From assembly GCA_021205725.1 (NCBI GenBank), contig JAJPWY010000001.1, positions 1-61,897 on the forward strand: a stretch of DNA of 61,897 nucleotides, given 5' to 3'. A program made the translations under genes and the position numbers. The stretch comes from Clostridiales bacterium (lineage in GTDB: Bacteria; Bacillota; Clostridia; Oscillospirales; Oscillospiraceae). Of the stretch, positions 52,107 through 59,814 are shown piece by piece (the stretch's first letter is position 1; every line of letters starts with the position of its first letter). Below the pieces are notes generated by a model. It had not been told where the DNA came from, made no database searches, and saw nothing but the letters and a program-made list of their open reading frames with translations.

Positions 52107-52180
52107 GGCCCGGTAGTTCAGTTGGTTAGAACGCCAGCCTGTCACGCTGGAGGTCGTCGGTTCGAGCCCGATCCGGGTCG
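52107..52180 (+). tRNA. tRNA-Asp (anticodon GTC)
   Basis: Acceptor GGCCCGG pairs with CCGGGTC (one G-U), the anticodon loop is CTGTCAC, and the T-arm is GTCGG-TTCGAGC-CCGAT. The 3' CCA is not encoded. Downstream to 52250 lies CTCTCCC..GGGAGAG enclosing the small palindrome CACCTGA-TT-TCAGGTG. Confidence 0.95.
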
Positions 52181-52250
52181 CTTACTCTCCCCCTGGCGAC
52201 CACCTGATTTCAGGTGAGGGAGAGGCCCTTGCAAAAGGGTCGCTGTTTAT

Positions 52251-52326
52251 GCCTCTGTAGCTCAGTTGGTAGAGCAGGGGACTGAAAATCCCCGTGTCAT
52301 TGGTTCGATTCCGATCGGAGGCACCA
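52251..52326 (+). tRNA. tRNA-Phe (anticodon GAA), CCA encoded
   Basis: Acceptor GCCTCTG pairs with CGGAGGC, the anticodon stem-loop is GGGGA-CTGAAAA-TCCCC, and a genomic CCA follows the discriminator A. Confidence 0.95.
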
Positions 52327-52331
52327 TTTTT

Positions 52332-52407
52332 GCGGGAGTAGCTCATCTGGTAGAGCGCCACCTTGCCAAGGTGGAGGTAGCGAGTTCGAGCCTCGTCTTC
52401 CGCTCCA
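52332..52407 (+). tRNA. tRNA-Gly (anticodon GCC), CCA encoded
   Basis: Acceptor GCGGGAG pairs with CTTCCGC, the anticodon stem-loop is CCACC-TTGCCAA-GGTGG, and CCA is encoded. It begins 5 bases after tRNA-Phe. Confidence 0.95.
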
Positions 52408-52410
52408 AAT

Positions 52411-52443
52411 GAAAACAGGAGCAATAAAGTTGCTCCTGTTTTC
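52411..52443 (+). terminator. Terminator-like hairpin between tRNA-Gly and tRNA-Cys
   Basis: A perfect 14-bp stem, GAAAACAGGAGCAA with its complement and a 5-base loop, ends in TTTTC. It could reduce tRNA-Cys output or mark RNA processing. Confidence 0.65.
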
Positions 52444-52448
52444 CATAT

Positions 52449-52520
52449 GGCAACATAGCCAAGTGGTAAGGCGTGGGTCTGCAAAACCCTGATTCCCCGG
52501 TTCGAATCCGGGTGTTGCCT
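52449..52520 (+). tRNA. tRNA-Cys (anticodon GCA)
   Basis: Acceptor GGCAACA pairs perfectly with TGTTGCC, the anticodon stem-loop is GGGT-CTGCAAA-ACCC (approximate loop), and the T-arm is CCCGG-TTCGAAT-CCGGG. CCA is not encoded. Confidence 0.93.
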
Positions 52521-52526
52521 CTTTCG

Positions 52527-52560
52527 ACCGGTTTCTGTCCCTTGACAGAGGCCGGTTTTG
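52527..52560 (+). terminator. Terminator of the tRNA array
   Basis: ACCGGTTTCTGTC pairs with GACAGAGGCCGGT (13 bp with two G-U pairs, 4-base loop), followed by TTTG. The T-run is short. Confidence 0.7.
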
Positions 52561-52691
52561 TCTGCGTTTCCTAATGACTCAGCTCTCTTTTGGCGGCACT
52601 TCGTTAAAATCAACGTTGAAATCCTGTGATTCCTGTGCTAAACTTTGTTGGTACATGCGATGCAGCGATTTTACAGGAGGCAATTTCTGTT

Positions 52692-53456
52692 ATGATCGAA
52701 ACCTGGGATATTCTCTTTCCCGCTCCCACCGGCCCGGAATCCCGGCGGGCCTACGTCTACCTCCCCACCTCCTACGATGAGGAGCCCGAGCGGCGGTATC
52801 CCGTCCTCTATATGTTCGACGGACACAACGTCTTTTTCGACGAGGACGCCACCTACGGCAAGAGCTGGGGCATGGGCAAGTATCTGGACTATACCGACAC
52901 CGACCTGATCGTGGCCGCCGTGGAGTGCAACCACAGCCCCGACGGGGGCCGTCTGTCAGAGTATTCCCCCTTCACCTTCCGCGACCCCACCCTTGGCTCC
53001 ATCCGGGGCCGGGGCAAGCACACCATGGACTGGTTCGTGGAGGTGTTCAAGCCCCTCATCGACGGGAAATACCGCACCCTCCCCGACCGGGCCAACACCT
53101 TTCTAGGGGGCAGCTCTATGGGCGGGCTGATGAGCCTGTACGGGGTGCTGGCCTACAACGACGTGTTCTCCCGGGCGGCGGCCCTCTCCCCCTCCATCTG
53201 GTTCGCCACCGACCAGCTGGAGCAGATGATTCTCAAGGCCCCTCTTGACCCGGATACGGTGGTGTACATGGATTACGGCTCCCGGGAGATGAAGTTCCAC
53301 CCCAACATGGCCCACCAGTTTGGCGAGGTCACCGCCATGCTGCTGGATCGGAGGGTGCTGCTCACCAGCCGTATCGTCCCCAGAGGCGACCACTGCGAGG
53401 CCTGCTGGGAAAAGCAGATCCCCTTTTTCCTCAACGTGCTGCTGTACCGGCCCTGA
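52692..53456 (+). CDS. Alpha/beta-hydrolase esterase 1 (esterase-D/IroE-like)
   Basis: The 254-residue protein has an alpha/beta hydrolase fold of the putative-esterase family: AYVYLPTSYDEEPERRYPVLYMFDGHNVFFDE, the nucleophile motif GGSSMGGLMSLYG (Ser near 140) and a C-terminal GDHCEACWEKQIPFFL with the likely catalytic His. Relatives hydrolyse sugar or siderophore esters. The ATG is 10 bases behind AGGAGG. It is first of three same-strand genes (esterase, esterase, ATP-grasp ligase) with 48- and 60-base gaps, each with its own ribosome binding site. Confidence 0.88.
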   Translation: MIETWDILFPAPTGPESRRAYVYLPTSYDEEPERRYPVLYMFDGHNVFFDEDATYGKSWGMGKYLDYTDTDLIVAAVECNHSPDGGRLSEYSPFTFRDPTLGSIRGRGKHTMDWFVEVFKPLIDGKYRTLPDRANTFLGGSSMGGLMSLYGVLAYNDVFSRAAALSPSIWFATDQLEQMILKAPLDPDTVVYMDYGSREMKFHPNMAHQFGEVTAMLLDRRVLLTSRIVPRGDHCEACWEKQIPFFLNVLLYRP

Positions 53457-53504
53457 CCCAGCGGACACGGCGACCCACTTACCCCTACAGGGAGAGACAG
53501 AGAG

Positions 53505-54257
53505 ATGGAAACCAACTACTTTAAAGACTACAGCCCCGCCCTGGGCCGGGAGATGGAGTGCAAGCTCTACGGCCACGCCGGACGCCCGGTGATCTTTATC
53601 CCCTGCCAGGACGGGCGGTTCTATGACTTTGAAAACTATAAGATGACCGACGCCTGGGCCCCCTGGATCGAATCCGGCCAGGTCATGGTGCTGTCCATCG
53701 ACACCCTGGACAAGGAGACCTGGTCCAATAAGAGCGGCGACCCCTACTGGCGCGCCCGCCGCCATGAGCAGTGGATGCAGTATATCACCGACGAGATGGT
53801 GCCCTTTCTCCGGGGCCTGGCTAACGAACGCAACGGCTGGGAGGGATATCCAGGCGTCATCGCCTTTGGGTGCAGCCTGGGGGCCACCCACGCCGCCAAC
53901 CTGTTCTACCGCCGCCCCGACCTGTTCGACGGACTGCTGGCCCTCAGCGGCATCTACACTGCCGACTACGGCTTTGACGGCTATATGGACGAGGTGGTGT
54001 ACCAGAACTCCCCCGTCCACTATATGGCCAATCTGCCGGAGGATCACCCCTACATCGGGCTGTACAACCAGAAAAAGTCGGTGATCTGCGTGGGCCTGGG
54101 CAACTGGGAGCTGCCCGACTCCACCCGGCAGCTACACAGCATTCTCCAGAGCAAGGGTATCCACACCTGGGTGGACTACTGGGGCTATGACTGCTGCCAC
54201 GACTGGCCCTGGTGGTATAAGCAGGTGGCCTATTTCGTGCCCTACCTGCTCAGCTGA
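53505..54257 (+). CDS. Alpha/beta-hydrolase esterase 2
   Basis: The 250-residue protein is a second esterase-like alpha/beta hydrolase, different from its neighbour: MECKLYGHAGRPVIFIPCQDGRFYDFENYKM, nucleophile FGCSLGATHAANLFYR (Ser near 127) and YDCCHDWPWWYKQ with the likely His near 233. Trp and Tyr are frequent in the substrate half. The AGGGAGAG site precedes the ATG. It shares an operon with the other esterase and the ATP-grasp protein. Confidence 0.88.
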   Translation: METNYFKDYSPALGREMECKLYGHAGRPVIFIPCQDGRFYDFENYKMTDAWAPWIESGQVMVLSIDTLDKETWSNKSGDPYWRARRHEQWMQYITDEMVPFLRGLANERNGWEGYPGVIAFGCSLGATHAANLFYRRPDLFDGLLALSGIYTADYGFDGYMDEVVYQNSPVHYMANLPEDHPYIGLYNQKKSVICVGLGNWELPDSTRQLHSILQSKGIHTWVDYWGYDCCHDWPWWYKQVAYFVPYLLS

Positions 54258-54317
54258 ACCGGACAATCCGAACCATTTCATCATAAAAACCTGAGAAAAC
54301 GAAAGCGAGCGATTCCT

Positions 54318-55511
54318 ATGAAAAACTTTATCTTCATCTCTCCCAACTTCCCCACCAACTACTGGCTGTTCTGCCGGGAGCTGAAGAAGAACGGAATGAA
54401 CGTCCTGGGCATCGGCGACCAGCCGTATAATGAGCTGTCCGCCGACCTGAAGGCCAGCCTGAACGAATACTACAAGGTGAGCAACCTGGAGAACTATGAC
54501 GAGGTCTATCGTGCGGTGGCCTTCCTGATCTTCAAGCACGGCCCCATCGACTGGCTGGAGTCCAACAACGAGTACTGGCTGGAGCGGGACGCCAAGCTCC
54601 GCACCGCCTTCCACATCACCAGCGGCTTCCAGGTGGAGGATATGCCCCGCATCAAGTACAAGTCCAAGATGAAGACCTATTACCGCAAGGCGGGCATCCC
54701 CGTGGCCCGGTATCACCTGGTAGACACGGTGGAGGGCTGCAAGAACTTCATCCGCCGGGTGAAGTATCCCGTCATCGTCAAGCCGGACAACGGCGTGGGG
54801 GCCTCCGACACCCATAAGCTGTCCAACGACGAGGAGCTGAAGCGGTTCTTCGAGGTGAAGGATCCCGCCGTGACCTATATCATGGAGGAGTTCGTCCACG
54901 CGGAGGTCAACTCCTATGACGCCATTATCGACTCCAACGGGGAGCCCCTGTTCGAGACGGGCAACGTCACCCCCAACTCCATTATGGACATCGTCAACGA
55001 CAATGACAACTCCATCTACTACATCCTCAAGGAGCTGCCGGAGGACACCCGGGCCGCCGGACGGGCCACCGTCAAGGCCTTTGGCGTCAAGAGCCGGTTC
55101 GTCCACTTCGAGTTCTTCCGTCTCACCGAGGATCAGAAGAGCCTGGGCAAAAAGGGCCAGGTGGTGGCTCTGGAGGTCAATATGCGCCCTTGCGGCGGCT
55201 TCTCCCCGGATATGATGGACTTTGCCCACAGCACCGACGTATACAAGATCTGGGCCGACATGATTGCCTTTGACAAGTCCTCTCTCCCCGAGGGAGAGCA
55301 CGCCTTCTGCGCCTACGCAGGCCGCCGGGACGGCAAGAACTTCGTCTACAGCCACGCCGAGATCATGAGCAAGTACGCCGCCAACATGAAAATGGTGGGC
55401 CGCATCCCCGACGCCCTCTCCGGAGCCATGGGCAACCAGATGTATGTGGCCAACTTCCCCACCAAAGAGGCTCTGGATCAGTTCTATCAGGACGTGCTCC
55501 GGGTCAAGTGA
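54318..55511 (+). CDS. ATP-grasp carboxylate-amine ligase-like protein
   Basis: The 397-residue protein has an ATP-grasp fold: N-terminal FIFISPNFPTNYWLFCREL, the ATP-binding RVKYPVIVKPDNGVGASDTHKL and YIMEEFVHAEVNSYDAI, and the Mg-binding VVALEVNMRPCGGFSPDMM. The layout resembles carnosine-synthase/L-amino-acid-ligase-like enzymes, which join a carboxylate to an amine through an acyl phosphate. Substrates are unknown. It is last in the three-gene run with two esterases, which may prepare or trim an ester-linked substrate. Confidence 0.88.
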   Translation: MKNFIFISPNFPTNYWLFCRELKKNGMNVLGIGDQPYNELSADLKASLNEYYKVSNLENYDEVYRAVAFLIFKHGPIDWLESNNEYWLERDAKLRTAFHITSGFQVEDMPRIKYKSKMKTYYRKAGIPVARYHLVDTVEGCKNFIRRVKYPVIVKPDNGVGASDTHKLSNDEELKRFFEVKDPAVTYIMEEFVHAEVNSYDAIIDSNGEPLFETGNVTPNSIMDIVNDNDNSIYYILKELPEDTRAAGRATVKAFGVKSRFVHFEFFRLTEDQKSLGKKGQVVALEVNMRPCGGFSPDMMDFAHSTDVYKIWADMIAFDKSSLPEGEHAFCAYAGRRDGKNFVYSHAEIMSKYAANMKMVGRIPDALSGAMGNQMYVANFPTKEALDQFYQDVLRVK

Positions 55512-55618
55512 GGATACAGCAAAAATACGAAGCACTATCCAGCGCGTCCCTTTATCGCTTCCCCTTTGAGGCGGCAGCAGCATGACAGAAGGAGAACGGC
55601 AGACATGACCTATGTTCT

Positions 55619-55641
55619 AAACCCTCGGCGAATTCGCCGGG
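55619..55641. repeat. EcoRI-centred palindrome, copy 1
   Basis: A near-perfect palindrome, AAACCCTCGGCGAATTCGCCGGG, with CGGCGAATTCGCCG exact. It resembles copy 2 at 55806-55837, and the large compound element lies between them. Confidence 0.7.
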
Positions 55642-55667
55642 AGATTGGTACAGGAGAAGTGTGCCTG

Positions 55668-55786
55668 CCGCTCTCCCTCAGTCTGCTTCGCAGACAGCTC
55701 CCTCTGGGAGGGAGCCAAAGGATTAGCGTCAATCCTGGCTCCCTCTCTGAGGGAGCTGTCGCCGTAAGGCGACTGAGGGAGAGCGG
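55668..55786. repeat. Compound palindromic element (five-hairpin, MITE/REP-like)
   Basis: A 119-bp non-coding element with 13-bp outer inverted arms (CCGCTCTCCCTCA and complement) enclosing five perfect small hairpins: GTCTGC/GCAGAC, GCTCCCTC/GAGGGAGC, AGGATT/AATCCT, a second GCTCCCTC/GAGGGAGC and GTCGCC/GGCGAC. CTCCCTC-rich palindromes of this look are common as dispersed repeats in gut Oscillospiraceae genomes. It lies between convergent genes. This 365-base gap (55512-55876) has no other convincing gene. Confidence 0.8.
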
Positions 55787-55805
55787 GATACGCCTTTGAC
55801 ATGAG

Positions 55806-55837
55806 ATAACCCTTCGGCGAATTCGTCGAAGGGTTAT
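55806..55837. repeat. EcoRI-centred palindrome, copy 2 (possible terminator hairpin)
   Basis: ATAACCCTTCG and CGAAGGGTTAT are perfect 11-base arms around GCGAATTCGT, itself nearly palindromic. It lies between the convergent ATP-grasp and M20 genes but has no T-run. Confidence 0.75.
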
Positions 55838-55876
55838 TCAATATGTGTGCTGTCTTGTTATCGAGCGTGAACCGGT

Positions 55877-57085
55877 TTACCGTTCCTCATGCTCCGTCAG
55901 ATAGTCTATGGCAATCCTGGCGTGGAGGGCGGCAGCGATGGGCAGGGCCTGCTCCGACACCCGGAACTGGGGGGTGTGGGAGCGCCACCGCTCTGGCCAG
56001 GACGGATCCGCCGTTCCCAGCCGGAAATAGCAGCCCGGGGCAAGGTGGCTGAAATAGCCGAAGTCGTCCGTCCCCATGGATGGCTCCGTGCCCACATGGA
56101 CGTTTTCCGCCCCCAGCAGTCCGGCGGCGCTCCGGCGCACCAGACGGGTCATGGCGGCGTCGTTCCGGACGCCGGGATAGCTCTCCTCGATGACCACCTC
56201 CGCCTGGCAGCCCATGGCATGGGCGATGGTCTCCACCATCTCCCGGAACTGGCCGGTGATCTCCCGGCGGCGGTCGTCTCCCAGGGTGCGGATGATGCCG
56301 GTGAGCCTTGCCTCCGTGTCCAGCACGTTCCCCGCCACGCCGCTGTGGAAGGTGCCCACTGAGATGACCACCGGCTCTGTGGGGGCCGTTCTCCGGCTGA
56401 CCAGAGTCTGGATGGCGGTGACGATCTGCGCCCCCGCCACGATCACGTCGTCCCCCTCATGGGGCTTTGCCCCGTGTGCCCCCCGGCCCCGGAGGGTGAT
56501 GGTAAAGGGGTTGGAGGCGGCGCAGATGCGGCCCTCCATCACCGAGATCTCCCCTGCGGGAAGCTGGCTGTCACAGTGGAGGCCAAAGACGGCGTCCACG
56601 TGGGGCTGCTCCATGCACCCGTCCCGGATCATCAGCTCCGCGCCTCCGTCCCCCTCCTCGTTGGGCTGGAAGAAGAGCTTCACGTTTCCCGGCAGCTCCT
56701 CCCGATGGGCGGCCAGGAGCTGAGCCGTCCCCAGCAGGGCGGCGGTGTGGAAGTCATGGCCGCAGGCGTGCATGACCCCCTCGTTCTGAGACGCCCAGGG
56801 CAGGCCGCTCTCCTCCCGGATGGGCAGAGCGTCCAGCTCCGCCCGGATAGCCACCGTCCTTCCCGGGCGGCCGCCCCGGAGCAGGCCCACGATTCCCGTG
56901 TCCGCCACCCGTCGGGCCTCCAGCCCCATGGCCAGCAGCCGACGCTCCACCAGGACGGAGGTGGCATGCTCCTGCCGCCCCAGCTCCGGGTTCTGATGGA
57001 TGATGCGGTACAGATCCCTCATCTTACCGGACAGCGCCTCCGCCTCCTGCCGCAGGGTGTTGTTGCCTATCCCTTCGCCGCTCAT
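55877..57085 (-). CDS. M20-family amidohydrolase
   Basis: The 402-residue enzyme belongs to the M20D amidohydrolase group (hippurate hydrolase/IAA-amino-acid hydrolase/N-acetyl-amino-acid deacetylase). Zinc ligands appear in EGVMHACGHDFHTAALLG (Cys/His/Asp), FFQPNEEGDGGAE (Glu base), VFGLHCDSQLP (His) and MGTDDFGYFSH (Asp, His). It splits N-acyl amino acids. The start MSGEGIGNN has AAGGAG upstream; seven more open codons precede it. A promoter lies about 40 bases upstream. Confidence 0.92.
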   Translation of the reverse strand: MSGEGIGNNTLRQEAEALSGKMRDLYRIIHQNPELGRQEHATSVLVERRLLAMGLEARRVADTGIVGLLRGGRPGRTVAIRAELDALPIREESGLPWASQNEGVMHACGHDFHTAALLGTAQLLAAHREELPGNVKLFFQPNEEGDGGAELMIRDGCMEQPHVDAVFGLHCDSQLPAGEISVMEGRICAASNPFTITLRGRGAHGAKPHEGDDVIVAGAQIVTAIQTLVSRRTAPTEPVVISVGTFHSGVAGNVLDTEARLTGIIRTLGDDRRREITGQFREMVETIAHAMGCQAEVVIEESYPGVRNDAAMTRLVRRSAAGLLGAENVHVGTEPSMGTDDFGYFSHLAPGCYFRLGTADPSWPERWRSHTPQFRVSEQALPIAAALHARIAIDYLTEHEER

Positions 57086-57123
57086 GTCTCCACGCTCCTT
57101 ACTCACGCACGAAATAATAGCTT

Positions 57124-57152
57124 ATTTTACCACGCTTTCCACATTTCATCAA
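57124..57152 (-). promoter_or_regulatory. Promoter of the M20 amidohydrolase gene
   Basis: TTGATG, a 17-base spacer and TAAAAT on the minus strand. Confidence 0.7.
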
Positions 57153-57247
57153 GTCCCGGATCGGCTATTATCAAATTTTCAATTTCGGAGAGAAAGCGAC
57201 GACGGAATTCTGCTATTTTGTCCATTTTCTCCTCTCCCTTCACATAG

Positions 57248-57253
57248 TATAAT
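57248..57253 (+). promoter_or_regulatory. -10 box before the AEC transporter gene
   Basis: A perfect TATAAT lies 70 bases before the start codon; no good -35 box stands at the usual distance. Confidence 0.4.
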
Positions 57254-57322
57254 AAGAGCTGTACTGGAGGACTTCCGTCCGCCTTATTTTTATGTCAACT
57301 TACGCTGTGAGGGAGGGTCATT

Positions 57323-58243
57323 ATGCTCCTGATTTTCAGTAAAATGCTCACCATTGGCCTTCTGTTGGGCGTCGGCGTCCTGCTGTTCCGGCTGGGCATC
57401 GTCTCCGAACAGGGCAGCAAGGAGCTGTCCGCCATGATCGTCCAGCTGTGCAGCCCGGCGATGATCGTGGTCAGCGCCCTGGAGGACACCTCCGAGTTCA
57501 GCCTGGAGAAGCTGGGCGTCACCGCTCTGGTCTGTGTGGGAATCTATGCCGTCTTTCTGGTGGTGGGCGAGCTGATGCCCATTCTGACCCGGGCACCCAA
57601 AGAGGAGCGCACCTCCTATCATATGCTCTCCCTGTTCGGGAATGTAGGCTTTGTGGGCATCCCGGTGACCCTCTCCATTCTGGGCTCCTCCGCCATGCTG
57701 TATGTGGTCATCTTCAATGTGATGTACTCCCTGCTCTTTTACAGCTACGGCTATCACGCCGTGTCCAAGGCGGTGGGAAAGCCCATCCCCTTCCGTCTCT
57801 CCTCCCTGTTCAACCCCGGCCTGGTGGCCTGCTACATCTCTATCGCCCTCTATCTGCTGCCTATCTCCGTTCCGGAGTTTCTGGGAGACGCCCTGAGCTA
57901 CATCGGCAGCTGCACCACCTTCCTCTCGCTGGTGGTGCTGGGCATCAGCCTGGCCACCACCTCTCTGAAAAAGGTGCTGACCAACGCCCGGGTCTATCTC
58001 TTTCTGGCGGTGCGGATGCTGGCCCTGCCCATCCTGCTGGCCCTGGTGTTGGGTCGGTTGCTGCCGGACAGCATGATGGTCTCCGCCCTGGTGCTTCTGG
58101 CCGCCATGCCCGCCGGAAATATGCCGGTGATGCTGGCCAATCAGTACGACATGGACACGGACACCCTGACCAGCGGCATCATCACCTCTACCCTGCTGTG
58201 TCTGGTGACCATCCCCATCGTGTCCTTCTTTTTCCCGGCGTAA
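57323..58243 (+). CDS. AEC-family (auxin efflux carrier-like) transporter
   Basis: The 306-residue protein has about ten hydrophobic segments with the family pattern: N-terminal ILFSKMLTIGLLLGVG-type helix, VQLCSPAMIVVSAL, LFGNVGFVGIPVTLSILG and LLAAMPAGNMPVMLANQYDMD near 255-275. Bacterial AEC proteins move organic acids such as malate or malonate. Substrate unknown. AGGGAGGG precedes the ATG. It ends in a strong convergent terminator. Confidence 0.9.
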   Translation: MLLIFSKMLTIGLLLGVGVLLFRLGIVSEQGSKELSAMIVQLCSPAMIVVSALEDTSEFSLEKLGVTALVCVGIYAVFLVVGELMPILTRAPKEERTSYHMLSLFGNVGFVGIPVTLSILGSSAMLYVVIFNVMYSLLFYSYGYHAVSKAVGKPIPFRLSSLFNPGLVACYISIALYLLPISVPEFLGDALSYIGSCTTFLSLVVLGISLATTSLKKVLTNARVYLFLAVRMLALPILLALVLGRLLPDSMMVSALVLLAAMPAGNMPVMLANQYDMDTDTLTSGIITSTLLCLVTIPIVSFFFPA

Positions 58244-58253
58244 GGCGCAAAAA

Positions 58254-58294
58254 ACAGCCCGTCCCTTTGACCTTGCTCCAAAGGGACGGGCTGT
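58254..58294 (-). terminator. Terminator between the AEC and PsiE-like genes
   Basis: A perfect 15-bp stem, ACAGCCCGTCCCTTT with its complement and an 11-base loop, has TTTTT on the minus strand. It is weaker for plus-strand transcripts (CGCTGCTTTTG). Confidence 0.85.
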
Positions 58295-58332
58295 CGCTGC
58301 TTTTGCAGGAAACAGGGCGATGGCCCCGACGA

Positions 58333-58764
58333 TCAGACTGTTGTTTCGGTCTTCTCTGCGTTCTCCTGGGCGTCGCTCTTTTCTCCGGACTTCTTCTGGA
58401 CAGCAGGGATAAGATACTTCCGGGTGGCAAAGAGGACGGCCAGGGCCACCACGCCGTAGATGTTGTCGATGGCGTTGGTGTGGTCAATAACGATCTGCCG
58501 GGCGATGGCGAAGGTAAGCACCTCAAAGACCACCTCGGTGGAGTGCTCGCACATCATGCGGATGATCTCCACCCCAATGACCAGGGTGAAGGCCATATCC
58601 AGGATGTCCTTGAATTCGTCGTATACGGGGAATCCCTCCACGTGGAAGGTGGTACCAAGAAGCTGGAAGGTGAAGAACAGCACGTTGAAGCACAGTACAC
58701 CGGCGATGATAAATTCCAGAACGGTGGCAAAGCGGTGAAGATGCTGCTGGGCGCGGGTATTCAT
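58333..58764 (-). CDS. PsiE-like membrane protein
   Basis: The 143-residue protein has four membrane helices, from FATVLEFIIAGVLCFNVLFFTFQLLG and AFTLVIGVEIIRMMCEH to IYGVVALAVLFATRKYLIP, and the PsiE-like EIIRMM..HS.EVVFEVLTFAIARQIVI region. PsiE is a phosphate-starvation-inducible protein in Escherichia coli; its function is not known. The C-terminal tail is acidic/basic and cytoplasmic. The ATG has GGGAGG upstream, and a near-consensus promoter precedes it. Confidence 0.75.
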   Translation of the reverse strand: MNTRAQQHLHRFATVLEFIIAGVLCFNVLFFTFQLLGTTFHVEGFPVYDEFKDILDMAFTLVIGVEIIRMMCEHSTEVVFEVLTFAIARQIVIDHTNAIDNIYGVVALAVLFATRKYLIPAVQKKSGEKSDAQENAEKTETTV

Positions 58765-58828
58765 AGGATAAACCTCCCTCTTGGGACGACGGTATGAGAG
58801 GAGAGGACGTTCTGCCCCCACTGATATC

Positions 58829-58857
58829 ATTATAGCGGGTTGTCTTGCAAAAGTAAA
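58829..58857 (-). promoter_or_regulatory. Promoter of the PsiE-like gene
   Basis: TTTACT, a 17-base spacer and TATAAT on the minus strand. Confidence 0.75.
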
Positions 58858-58995
58858 GGCATAACACAGCAAAATGACGAGAAAATACCGCAAGTACCCG
58901 GACAGATTCGTGCAAAGCTCCGCAAACAGGTATGATATGATAAATAAACAGATACCGTTTGTTTGTACAGCGTCAGCCAGAGAACAGGAGGCCCC

Positions 58996-59724
58996 ATGAA
59001 ACCGATACTCACCGTGCCCCACCGGGTCAATTTCTACAACTGCGGACAGGATCGCACCCTGAGCCTTCGCTCCTATCTGGCCTGGAGTGGTGATCTGGCC
59101 AACCGTCACCTGGAGGAGCGGGGGATCACCTGGGCGAAAATGCAGCAGGAGCGACAGGTCTTTCTGCTCTCCCGGCTGGCCTATCGGCGGTTCGCCCCCA
59201 TCCCATACGGGACTCAGTGCCGGTTTTCCACTTGGGAGTATCAGGTCAGGGGCGCTCAGTTCTACCGGAACTTCTCTCTGGAGGACGGAGACGGGAGCAT
59301 TCTGGCCCAGTCCGCCACGGGGTGGGTCATGGTGGATTCGGTGGAGCGGCGCATTCTCCGGCCGGGGACGTGCGGCTATCCCCTGTGGCCCACACAGGTA
59401 GAGGTGAGTCCTCAGCTGAAACGGCTCCGACTGCCGGAGCTGCCCCAGGTGGCAGAGCATCTGGTGCAGCCCTCGGAGATCGACCTGAACGGGCATCTGG
59501 GGAACCAGTATTACGCCGACCTGTTGCTGAACTACGTCCCGGAGCCTCTCCGGGGCAGGAGCATCGTCGCCGCACAGATGACCTTTGACCACGAGGCCAT
59601 GGAGGGAGAGCGCATCGCCCTGTTTGCCCAACTGACCGGAGAGCTGAGCTGTGCCATGTACGGCCTCCTGTCCGACGGGAGACGGTGCTTCGACGCAGAG
59701 ATAGAGGTGGACGGCCTGAGCTAA
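58996..59724 (+). CDS. Acyl-ACP thioesterase
   Basis: The 242-residue protein has the double hot-dog layout of FatA/FatB-like bacterial acyl-ACP thioesterases: first half VNFYNCGQDRTLSLRSYLAWSGDLANRHLEERG, second half beginning LVQPSEIDLNGHLGNQYYADLLL with the catalytic Asn/His region. It would release free fatty acids from acyl-ACP. AGGAGG precedes the ATG. A strong terminator follows, so it is monocistronic. Confidence 0.88.
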   Translation: MKPILTVPHRVNFYNCGQDRTLSLRSYLAWSGDLANRHLEERGITWAKMQQERQVFLLSRLAYRRFAPIPYGTQCRFSTWEYQVRGAQFYRNFSLEDGDGSILAQSATGWVMVDSVERRILRPGTCGYPLWPTQVEVSPQLKRLRLPELPQVAEHLVQPSEIDLNGHLGNQYYADLLLNYVPEPLRGRSIVAAQMTFDHEAMEGERIALFAQLTGELSCAMYGLLSDGRRCFDAEIEVDGLS

Positions 59725-59729
59725 TCCGA

Positions 59730-59775
59730 ATCGCCCTGAGTCGTGTAGAGAGAACACGATTCAGGGCGATTTTTC
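59730..59775 (+). terminator. Terminator after the thioesterase gene
   Basis: A 17-bp stem, ATCGCCCTGAGTCGTGT with its complement (one mismatch) and a 7-base loop, is followed by TTTTCGCTTT. Confidence 0.9.
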
Positions 59776-59814
59776 GCTTTCACCGCTGTTTACATGATTG
59801 GTCGGTGCTATTTG

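Noticed and set aside
52181-52250. Separate small RNA gene between tRNA-Asp and tRNA-Phe
   Set aside because: The nested palindromes are more simply explained as processing or spacer structure within the tRNA transcript.
55605-55799. Small open frame (MTYVLNPRR...) through the compound palindrome
   Set aside because: It has an AAGGAG-like site, but two thirds of it is the repeat element and the translation follows palindromic sequence. It might be a remnant of an interrupted gene; not supported.
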